Assembly: GCA_026390245.1 (NCBI GenBank)
Contig: JAPLGI010000121.1
Location: forward strand, 1-12,414
Direction of reading: 5' to 3'
DNA length: 12,414 nucleotides
DNA from: Caldisericota bacterium
GTDB taxonomy: Bacteria; Caldisericota; Caldisericia; Cryosericales; Cryosericaceae
Shown here piece by piece: positions 6,774 through 12,414 of this stretch (position 1 is the stretch's first letter; the number at the start of each line of letters is the position of its first letter). The translations under genes and the position numbers were made by a program. Under the pieces are notes generated by a model. That model was not told where the DNA came from. It worked only from the letters and a program-made list of their open reading frames with translations, and did not search any database.

Positions 6774-6797
6774 AGCCGACCATCCAATTGTTGTCAA
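6769..6797 (-). promoter_or_regulatory. strong promoter of the heliorhodopsin gene
   Basis: On the minus strand a consensus TTGACA (6792-6797) is followed after exactly 17 bp by TATACT (6769-6774). Transcription would start near 6762, giving a leader of about 30 nt with the GGAGG site. Eight consecutive G residues on the plus strand (6798-6805) lie directly upstream of the -35 box. The gene therefore does not depend on read-through from the tRNA. Confidence 0.8.
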
Positions 6798-6830
6798 GGG
6801 GGGGGACGCTGAGGACAGGTTTCACTGGGA

Positions 6831-6917
6831 TGGTGCCGAAGGAGGGAATTGAACCCACACGGGTGTTACCCCGGCAGATTTTGAGTCTGCTGCGTCTGCC
6901 AGTTCCGCCACTTCGGC
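6831..6917 (-). tRNA. tRNA-Leu (anticodon CAA)
   Basis: Read on the minus strand, an acceptor stem GCCGAAG (5' end at 6917) pairs with CTTCGGC, followed by the discriminator A and an encoded CCA (6831-6833). The anticodon stem GCAGA/TCTGC encloses the loop CTCAAAA, giving anticodon CAA for the leucine codon UUG. A long variable arm (GGGGTAACACCC) and the T-arm GGGTTCAATTC are present, as expected for a class II tRNA. The length is 87 nt including CCA. Confidence 0.97.
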
Positions 6918-6925
6918 ACACGCCT

Positions 6926-6953
6926 ATTATATGTGCGGGCGGAGAGCTGTCAA
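6926..6953 (-). promoter_or_regulatory. consensus promoter of tRNA-Leu
   Basis: On the minus strand TTGACA (6948-6953) and TATAAT (6926-6931) are both perfect consensus hexamers, 16 bp apart. They lie 8 nt upstream of the mature tRNA end, so the 5' leader would be extremely short. Confidence 0.85.
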
Positions 6954-7012
6954 ACCAGCGTTCGCGACGCAACATGCTGGCCCCGGCTCCTATGCAGAGT
7001 GGCGTGGATTTG

Positions 7013-7018
7013 TATAAT
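7013..7018 (+). promoter_or_regulatory. -10 box giving a probable leaderless sigma-factor mRNA
   Basis: A perfect TATAAT ends 6 nt before the ATG at 7025, so transcription should begin at or within a base of the start codon. No Shine-Dalgarno sequence is present in that gap. No good -35 is seen around 6990-6996, which may mean a different sigma or an activator is used. Confidence 0.55.
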
Positions 7019-7024
7019 GGCTGC

Positions 7025-7585
7025 ATGGATGACATGCCGAAGCTTGCACAAACGATCGATGGGGTCATGGCTGGGAGGACCGAGCTTTATGAGACCATCG
7101 TGCGCTACTACGAGGGATTCGTTTTCTCAGTAGCGGTTCGCGTGACCTTCGATCGTGATCTGGCCTATGACGTGACACAGGAAACCTTCCTGAAATTGTA
7201 CAAGACTCTCTCCAAGTTCAGGGGGCAGTCCCGGCTGTCGTCATACCTGTATCGCATTGCCACCAATGCCGGAATCGATGCTGCTCGCAAACGGTCTCAG
7301 CATCCCGTGAGTTCTGGTGACGCTCAAGCCGACCTACTGACGGTCGAGGCGCCACAGACTGCCAATGATGGTCCAGATGCAGAAGAGGTCAAGTTCGCTC
7401 TTCAAGCCGCTCTGCAGAAGGTTGATCCTGTGTTCAGAGCCGCCTTTGCCCTTGTCGACCTGGATGGCCTGAGCTATGAAGAGGCAGCAGTCCAGCTCGG
7501 AGTACCGGTGGGGACTGTGAAGAGCAGAGTATTCCGTGCCCGTGGCGAACTGCGCGAACTCCTTTCGGGAACCTTGGCACGTTGA
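7025..7585 (+). CDS. ECF-type RNA polymerase sigma factor
   Basis: This 186-residue protein has the two-domain layout of ECF (group 4) sigma factors. Region 2 covers about residues 22-92, with DLAYDVTQETFLKLYKTL and SRLSSYLYRIATNAGIDAAR, and binds the -10 element and core polymerase. Region 4 covers about 122-180 and ends in the helix-turn-helix LSYEEAAVQLGVPVGTVKS, for -35 binding. The linker (93-121) is variable, as usual. The frame is open upstream of 7025, but that part crosses the tRNA gene on the other strand and its promoter, so the ATG just after the TATAAT is chosen; ATG at 7034 is an alternative. The next two genes, a single-pass membrane protein and a DUF4349 protein, lie 26 and 42 bp apart on the same strand, so the three look like one envelope-signalling operon. 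Confidence 0.92.
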   Translation: MDDMPKLAQTIDGVMAGRTELYETIVRYYEGFVFSVAVRVTFDRDLAYDVTQETFLKLYKTLSKFRGQSRLSSYLYRIATNAGIDAARKRSQHPVSSGDAQADLLTVEAPQTANDGPDAEEVKFALQAALQKVDPVFRAAFALVDLDGLSYEEAAVQLGVPVGTVKSRVFRARGELRELLSGTLAR

Positions 7586-7611
7586 GCGCGTCTTATGAAT
7601 GGTGACAAGTG

Positions 7612-8289
7612 ATGAGACATGACATGCAAACAGACAATAAGATGATGAACGACGGCCAGCAGCCTCTTGAGCTGTCTGCTGAGTTGCGCGGCGAGGTTCT
7701 TGCCCTGTTTGCGCCGATGGACCGCTCAGTGGCTGATTCCGTCGCTGCTGCCATCAGCAGTCACCGCTCGCACCGCCGCCTGCTGCAGGGTCTGTGGCTG
7801 GGGTTCTCGCCCGTCATTGCTGTTGCCATTGTAGCTGTGCTGTATGTCGGTGGTGGCGCCTTGCCACGCAGTTCCTCGATGGTCTCATCCAAGGGAGCCT
7901 TCAGGTCCCCCAATCCTGAGATCCGCGCTCAGGACTCCGCAGCCAATGTTCTTGCCGGGTCTGAGAACGTCCCAGCTCTTGCAACCGCATGCCGAATGCC
8001 ATCCTTTCGTATTCTCCTTGACGGTGATGCTGCCCGCAAACAGCTGTTGGCAACGTGGCTGAGAGCCAGGCATCCTGATGTTGCCCTCATGCTCGACGCC
8101 GCTGCCCCGGGGAGCGAGGTCGTGTTGACACTTGAGCCTGATGAGGTCCGGGAATTTGCTGTTCTGATGGCGCTGCATGGATTCATTGGAGAGGCCCCAT
8201 CGGGTCTTCTCATACTTCCACGGTTCTCACCGCAGTCCTGGTCGCGCAGTCTGGGGACTTCATCGTTGTTCATCTGCGTCACTCCATGA
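7612..8289 (+). CDS. single-pass membrane protein, probable anti-sigma factor
   Basis: I do not recognise a named family for this 225-residue protein. It has an N-terminal cytoplasmic part (about 1-56) with a predicted helix (ELSAELRGEVLALF), a basic stretch HRSHRR, one transmembrane helix (about 58-82), a low-complexity Ser/Pro/Ala linker (85-115) and an extracytoplasmic domain of about 110 residues (from ACRMPSFRILLDGDAA to the end). Position right after an ECF sigma gene and this topology are typical of anti-sigma factors. The zinc-finger motif (HxxxCxxC) of many such proteins is absent; the only cysteines lie outside the membrane. The reading frame begins with GTG at 7609 directly followed by ATG at 7612. 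I prefer the ATG because GGTGAC (7601-7606) is then better spaced. The outer domain may sense an envelope signal or contact the DUF4349 protein encoded next. Confidence 0.7.
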   Translation: MRHDMQTDNKMMNDGQQPLELSAELRGEVLALFAPMDRSVADSVAAAISSHRSHRRLLQGLWLGFSPVIAVAIVAVLYVGGGALPRSSSMVSSKGAFRSPNPEIRAQDSAANVLAGSENVPALATACRMPSFRILLDGDAARKQLLATWLRARHPDVALMLDAAAPGSEVVLTLEPDEVREFAVLMALHGFIGEAPSGLLILPRFSPQSWSRSLGTSSLFICVTP

Positions 8290-8331
8290 GCACTTGGCGC
8301 TCATGCGCCCATTCCGGATAGGGAGGCATGT

Positions 8332-9222
8332 ATGACTCAATCTCTGCGAGTACGTCGGTTCCTTGCGCTGATCGTCGTTGTCGCCGTGGTGGCGATGGGT
8401 GCCAGTGGGTGCGCGAAGCGTGCCTCTGTCTCGCCCGAGTTCGACAGCCAGACATCGGGCAACACCGTGGACAGGGGCGCCGCTGGTACACTGTCTTCCG
8501 CCCCGTCATCAGCCACGACGGGTGAACAGCAGGCAGCGACAGACCGCAAGATCATTTTCAATGCCAGCTTGAGTCTTGATGTTGTCGACGCGGAGAAGGC
8601 GTTCAGCAACTGCGAGATTCTCGTAGCCAAGTACGGCGGTTTTGTGGCACAATCATCACTTCAGAAGTCAGACACCAGGGTGGTTGCGACCGCGACGCTG
8701 CGGGTACCCGCGGACAAGGCTACTCAGCTCATGAACGATCTTGCGGGACTCGGCACCGTTACAAGCCGCAGCAGTGGCTCGGAGGATATTACTTCACAGT
8801 ACATTGATATTGAGGCGCGGCTCAAGGTTCTGCGGGCAGAAGAGGAGCAGCTGGTAGGATTCCTGAAGAAAGCCGTGGACATCAAGGACATGCTGGCAGT
8901 TCAGGAACAGCTGCGTTCAGTCCGCACGGAGATCGAACAGTACGAGGGGCAACAGCGCTACATGGACAATGCCACGTCGCTCGCAACAGTCACCGCTCAG
9001 CTCGTACAGACAACTGAAGCCTTTGTGGCGCCCCGAGGTTTCGGATCGGCGTTCGTGCAGTCTCTGGCCCGGTTTGGTCACGGACTGGCTGCCTTCTGGA
9101 CGTGGTTTGGGGGTTCTGTGGTCTTCCTCGTGTTCTATGGGCTTCTCATCTGGGCCCTTGCATGGATAGTCCTCAGACTGATGAAGCGCCGCTCGCACAA
9201 GAGCCTGCCACCGCAGAACTGA
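8332..9222 (+). CDS. DUF4349-domain membrane lipoprotein
   Basis: This 296-residue protein has a basic N-terminus and hydrophobic signal (6-23) ending in a lipobox-like ASGC (Cys27), then a Ser/Thr/Gly-rich linker (28-70). A DUF4349 domain (about 71-227) follows, recognisable by DRKIIFNASLSLDV, KYGGFV, ATLRVPADK, SEDITSQYIDIEARLKVL and VRTEIEQYEGQ. Residues 160-210 should form a helical hairpin or coiled coil. A C-terminal transmembrane helix (about 258-284) ends in a positively charged tail (MKRRSHK). The protein would thus be held at both ends, by lipid and by a helix, with the domain outside the cell. The start is set by GGGAGG 5 nt upstream. The function of DUF4349 is not established; such proteins often occur next to ECF sigma and anti-sigma genes, as here. 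Confidence 0.88.
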   Translation: MTQSLRVRRFLALIVVVAVVAMGASGCAKRASVSPEFDSQTSGNTVDRGAAGTLSSAPSSATTGEQQAATDRKIIFNASLSLDVVDAEKAFSNCEILVAKYGGFVAQSSLQKSDTRVVATATLRVPADKATQLMNDLAGLGTVTSRSSGSEDITSQYIDIEARLKVLRAEEEQLVGFLKKAVDIKDMLAVQEQLRSVRTEIEQYEGQQRYMDNATSLATVTAQLVQTTEAFVAPRGFGSAFVQSLARFGHGLAAFWTWFGGSVVFLVFYGLLIWALAWIVLRLMKRRSHKSLPPQN

Positions 9223-9247
9223 CGGCGACGACGGACTAGCGTACCAT

Positions 9248-9272
9248 GAGCCGAGGTTCAGAGCCTCGGCTC
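9248..9272 (+). terminator. hairpin terminator of the sigma operon
   Basis: GAGCCGAGG (9248-9256) pairs with CCTCGGCTC (9264-9272), a perfect 9-bp stem with a 7-nt loop, 25 nt after the DUF4349 stop. The tail TCTTGATG is only weakly T-rich, so termination may be partial. The rest of the 158-nt gap before glmM holds two further small hairpins (near 9284-9300 and 9309-9330) and the glmM promoter. Confidence 0.6.
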
Positions 9273-9346
9273 TCTTGATGCTCCCTCGTGCTTCGGCGAG
9301 AGAATGTCTCAAGGAGAGGACGCCTCTTGAACCACATGGTTGCGTC

Positions 9347-9374
9347 TTGCGTGCAGACTCAAGCGACCTATAGT
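9347..9374 (+). promoter_or_regulatory. promoter giving a probable leaderless glmM-glmS mRNA
   Basis: TTGCGT (9347-9352) and TATAGT (9369-9374) are separated by 16 bp. The -10 box ends 6 nt before the glmM ATG at 9381, the same geometry as at the sigma-factor gene, so the message should start at the initiation codon. The AAGG just before ATG is too close to work as a ribosome site. Confidence 0.6.
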
Positions 9375-9380
9375 TAAGGC

Positions 9381-10754
9381 ATGACCAAACGGAGCCTATT
9401 CGGAACGGACGGAGTCCGGGGTGTGGTAAACGCCCAAATCACGTCCAAGCTCGCTTTGTCTCTGGGGGCGGCTGCATCCATCTACTTCGATGGACGCCTC
9501 TCCCAGCGGACACAACGCACCATAGCGATCGCCTGGGATCCACGTGTCTCGTCGGAGATGCTGGCGGCGGCCCTGGGTGCCGGCTTCATGGAGATGGGAG
9601 TGTCCGTGGATTATCTGGGAGTACTTCCCACACCAGGCCTCGCGCTGATTCTGGCTCGCGAGACGCGGTACATGGCGGGGGCCATGATCTCCGCTTCACA
9701 CAATCCTCCGGAATACAACGGGATCAAGTTCTTTGGTCCCGGTGGCCACAAGCTCGCGGACGCGGACGAGGAAGCGATCGAAGGGAATCTGGGACTGGTC
9801 GAGCTCGGCAACTCAGCGCGTGTGCACGGCGATGAAGTGGGCGGCGCTCACAGAGTCGAGAATGCTCGCGAGGAGTACATGGCTTTCGTGAAGCAGGATA
9901 ACCCGGGGCTTTCCCTGGAGGGGATCAGGATCGTTGTTGATGGCGCTCACGGCGCAACAGGCTATACGACGCCCGCACTGCTCCGGCAACTGGGAGCGCA
10001 GGTGATCGAGATGAATACGGACCAGGATGGCAGGCTCATCAACAAGGAGTGCGGGTCCACGCACCCCGGCGCCGTTGGCGCGCGAGTGGTGGCCGAGGGG
10101 GCGGATCTTGGCATTGCCCACGACGGCGATGGCGATCGGGTCATCATGGCTGACCGCACAGGGCGCCGCGTCTCCGGGGACATCATGCTGTACGTTCTGG
10201 CTCTGGGATTGGCCGCAGAAGATCGACTGGTGGGAAACACGGTCGTCGGAACTGTTCTAACCAACCTTGGTCTCGAGAAGGCACTGGAATCGCATGGGAT
10301 CAAGCTCGAGCGGACGAACGTTGGAGATCGCTACATCCTGGACCGCCTGAACGAGGGTGGTTTTGTGCTTGGCGGCGAGGAGTCGGGGCATATCATCAAC
10401 ATGTATCAGAACGTGACCGGCGATGGTCTGGCGACCACGCTTTCAGTGCTGGGATATCTTGTCAGGACCGGGCGTGACCTGTCAGAAATTGTCGAGGAGG
10501 TCGAGCTCTATCCTCAGATTGCCGAGAATGTCAGGGTGAAAGACAAGTCCATTGCTTTGTGTCCAGCGTTTGTGGCTGAGGTCGAAGCAGTGCGGACGGA
10601 GTTGGGAAGCGCTGCCAGGCTGGTTGTGCGGCCTTCGGGGACAGAACCCCTGGTGCGCATCTTTCTCGAAGGCAGGGACGCTGAGCGGCTGATGGCCCTT
10701 GCGGTTCGATTGAAGCAGGTTCTCTTGTCAGCTGGTCAGCAAGGAGAGGAGTGA
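9381..10754 (+). CDS. glmM: phosphoglucosamine mutase
   Basis: This 457-residue enzyme converts glucosamine-6-phosphate to glucosamine-1-phosphate, the step after GlmS on the way to UDP-N-acetylglucosamine for cell-wall synthesis, in the cytoplasm. The family motifs are complete: FGTDGVRG at 7-14, the phosphoserine loop ISASHNPPEYNG with Ser106, the magnesium site DGDGDR (Asp248, Asp250, Asp252), the sugar-binding GEESGH (332-337) and the phosphate-binding RPSGTEP (417-423). The length is normal for GlmM (about 445-460), and the N-terminal FGTDGVRG favours GlmM over phosphomannomutase. The start follows directly from the family N-terminus; there is no ribosome site, and the promoter is placed for a leaderless message. 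glmS begins 1 nt after its stop codon, so the two are one transcription unit supplying the same pathway. Confidence 0.97.
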   Translation: MTKRSLFGTDGVRGVVNAQITSKLALSLGAAASIYFDGRLSQRTQRTIAIAWDPRVSSEMLAAALGAGFMEMGVSVDYLGVLPTPGLALILARETRYMAGAMISASHNPPEYNGIKFFGPGGHKLADADEEAIEGNLGLVELGNSARVHGDEVGGAHRVENAREEYMAFVKQDNPGLSLEGIRIVVDGAHGATGYTTPALLRQLGAQVIEMNTDQDGRLINKECGSTHPGAVGARVVAEGADLGIAHDGDGDRVIMADRTGRRVSGDIMLYVLALGLAAEDRLVGNTVVGTVLTNLGLEKALESHGIKLERTNVGDRYILDRLNEGGFVLGGEESGHIINMYQNVTGDGLATTLSVLGYLVRTGRDLSEIVEEVELYPQIAENVRVKDKSIALCPAFVAEVEAVRTELGSAARLVVRPSGTEPLVRIFLEGRDAERLMALAVRLKQVLLSAGQQGEE

Positions 10755-10755
10755 C

Positions 10756-12414
10756 ATGTGCGGAATCATTGGATACGTTGGACCGCGTAAAGTGGTCCCT
10801 GTCATTATCGAAGGCTTGCGCAAGCTCGAGTATCGAGGGTACGATTCGGCCGGTATGGCCATCCTCGAGAAAGGGGAGCTGGTCGTCGTCAAGAAACGCG
10901 GCAAACTGAAGGCTCTTGAAGAGGCCGTCAAGGGAAATGAGTATACCGCCACGACCGGCATGGGGCACACACGATGGGCGACCCACGGCAGGGTTGAGGA
11001 CAGAAACGCTCATCCACACGTGGACTGCAAGGGCACGATAGCGGTTATCCACAATGGTATCATCGAGAACTACCAGGTTCTCCGAGACGACCTTATCCGG
11101 AGAGGACACGTCTTTATTTCCGAGACGGACACAGAGGTCATTGCGCATCTCATGGAGGAGCAGATCGATGCGGGCGTGGACCTGCTCGATGCGGCGCGGA
11201 AGACCGCGTTGCAGCTCGACGGTGCCTTCGCGTTTCTCGTCCTGGCAAAGGCGTTTCCTGATCGTATCGTGGCGATCCGCAAGTTGTCTCCGCTTGTACT
11301 TGGTGTCGGGGACGGGGAGATGATCCTGGGGTCAGACACTCCGGCGCTTCTTGAGTACACTCATCGGATTATCCCAATGCATGACGGGGACGTCGTTGAG
11401 ATCAACGACAAGGGGTATGCCTTCTACTCGCTGGATGACGGGCACCCCATCGATCGGACACCGATGACCGTTCAATGGAATGCCTCGGCCGCCGAGAAAC
11501 AGGGCTACAAGCACTTCATGCTGAAGGAAATCAATGAACAGCCTGTTGTTATCAGGGATACGCTGTACGGGCGCATTGACATTGATAGTGGACGTGTCGA
11601 GCTCGAGGAATTCAACAGCCAGCCAGTTCCCGAGCGCGTCTCGATTGTGGCCGCTGGGACGTCATACCACGCTGCGCGCGTAGGAAAGTATCTTCTCGAG
11701 GAATTGGCCCGCATTCCGACTGAGGTGAGCTTCAGTAGCGAGTATCGCTACCAGCGACCCATTGTTCGCCCAGGGATGATGGGAATTGCGGTCACGCAGT
11801 CGGGAGAGACGATCGACACACTCGCTGCACTGCGGCTCCAACGGGACCTCGGTGCAAAGGTTGTCGCAATTACGAATCGCCCTGAGAGCACCGTTTCGCG
11901 CGAGTCAGACGTCACCTTCGTTACGCAGGCCGGTCTCGAGATCGGCGTTGCAGCCACTAAGTCGTTCATGGCTCAGCTCATCGCCTTCTATCTCATAGCC
12001 ATCAATTTTGGCCAGCGCAATGGGACGCTTGACGCAGAGACATCGATCCGCTATGCATCTCAGCTGTCCAGTCTCAGCCAGAAATGCGAGCAGGTCCTTG
12101 ACTATGCCGGCATCATGGAGACGATCGCACGCAAGTTCTACAAGATCCACGACATGATCTACGTCGGACGCGGCGTCAACTACCCCATCGCACTGGAGGG
12201 GGCGCTCAAGATGAAGGAGATCAGCTACATCCATGCTGAGGGATACGCCGCTGGAGAATTGAAGCATGGCCCCATCGCGCTGCTGGACCAGGATGTGCAC
12301 GTGGTTGGCATAATTCCGCAGGGAGTGCTCTACGAGAAGATCTACTCGTATCTGCAGGAGTCCATCGAGCGCGACTCCCCCCTCGTGGTGCTGGCAGACA
12401 ATAAGGACAAGAGA
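10756..12414 (+). CDS. glmS: glutamine-fructose-6-phosphate aminotransferase (isomerizing), 3' end cut by the window
   Basis: The frame runs from ATG at 10756 to the window edge without a stop, 553 codons, so about 50-60 C-terminal residues are missing. The enzyme makes glucosamine-6-phosphate from fructose-6-phosphate and glutamine. The glutaminase domain (1 to about 225) starts with the nucleophile Cys2 (MCGIIGY) and has RGYDSAG, GHTRWATHG and HNGIIENY. Two sugar-isomerase (SIS) domains follow, with GTSYHAA (301-307), TQSGETIDT (347-355) and the catalytic region KMKEISYIHAEGYAAGELKH. There Lys485, Glu488 and His504 carry the same numbers as in the E. coli enzyme. It starts 1 nt after the glmM stop, with AGGAGAGGAG inside the end of glmM as the ribosome site. 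With so short a gap there is no room for a glmS ribozyme between the genes. Confidence 0.97.
   Translation, partial: MCGIIGYVGPRKVVPVIIEGLRKLEYRGYDSAGMAILEKGELVVVKKRGKLKALEEAVKGNEYTATTGMGHTRWATHGRVEDRNAHPHVDCKGTIAVIHNGIIENYQVLRDDLIRRGHVFISETDTEVIAHLMEEQIDAGVDLLDAARKTALQLDGAFAFLVLAKAFPDRIVAIRKLSPLVLGVGDGEMILGSDTPALLEYTHRIIPMHDGDVVEINDKGYAFYSLDDGHPIDRTPMTVQWNASAAEKQGYKHFMLKEINEQPVVIRDTLYGRIDIDSGRVELEEFNSQPVPERVSIVAAGTSYHAARVGKYLLEELARIPTEVSFSSEYRYQRPIVRPGMMGIAVTQSGETIDTLAALRLQRDLGAKVVAITNRPESTVSRESDVTFVTQAGLEIGVAATKSFMAQLIAFYLIAINFGQRNGTLDAETSIRYASQLSSLSQKCEQVLDYAGIMETIARKFYKIHDMIYVGRGVNYPIALEGALKMKEISYIHAEGYAAGELKHGPIALLDQDVHVVGIIPQGVLYEKIYSYLQESIERDSPLVVLADNKDKR

Noticed and set aside
6733-7068. 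Upstream extension of the heliorhodopsin frame
   Set aside because: It crosses the tRNA-Leu gene and two promoters; a strong ribosome site supports the start at 6732.
8286-8304. 6-bp inverted repeat (ATGAGC/GCTCAT) over the stop codon of the probable anti-sigma gene
   Set aside because: The stem is short, no T-run follows, and the next gene starts 42 bp later on the same strand, so a terminator is unlikely.
10740-10760. Possible glmS ribozyme upstream of glmS
   Set aside because: glmS starts 1 nt after the glmM stop; there is no untranslated space for the ribozyme.
10531-11148. 205-codon minus-strand open frame
   Set aside because: It is antisense to the end of glmM and start of glmS, both firmly assigned.

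Overview
The window looks like chromosomal DNA from a bacterium of moderately high G+C content. I read it as an anaerobe because it carries an oxygen-sensitive tungsten enzyme (aldehyde ferredoxin oxidoreductase) with a polyferredoxin partner. Promoters match the -35/-10 consensus well, and most genes have clear GGAGG-type ribosome binding sites. At least two genes appear to be leaderless. Heliorhodopsins have been described mainly from single-membrane (monoderm) bacteria and archaea, so a monoderm host is the better guess. The sequence alone does not fix the phylum. I see no insertion sequences, phage genes or CRISPR arrays.

Layout, left to right. (1) 1-228, plus strand: the C-terminal part of a PII-like protein. 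(2) 393-3472, minus strand: an operon-like run of an 8-oxoguanine deaminase-type amidohydrolase, a type I glutamine synthetase (glnA) and a MoaD/ThiS-type sulfur carrier. (3) 3610-5849, plus strand, divergent from the deaminase: a ferredoxin with sixteen cluster cysteines, overlapping an aldehyde ferredoxin oxidoreductase by ATGA. (4) 5929-6732, minus strand, facing the oxidoreductase across a hairpin: a complete heliorhodopsin with its own near-perfect promoter, preceded by a tRNA-Leu(CAA) gene on the same strand. (5) 7025-9222, plus strand: an ECF sigma factor, a single-pass membrane protein of unknown family (probable anti-sigma factor) and a DUF4349 lipoprotein-like membrane protein. (6) 9381-12414, plus strand: glmM and a 3'-truncated glmS for UDP-N-acetylglucosamine precursor synthesis.

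How the genes may work together. Many of them concern nitrogen and glutamine: PII-like sensor, ammonia-releasing deaminase, glutamine synthetase, and the glutamine-consuming GlmS. The sulfur carrier could serve the tungsten-pterin cofactor of the oxidoreductase. The most interesting gene is the heliorhodopsin. It lies about 3.9 kb from glnA, and published work, as I recall it, reported that an actinobacterial heliorhodopsin binds glutamine synthetase and alters its activity. The neighbourhood therefore suggests, but does not show, a light-nitrogen connection in an anaerobe.
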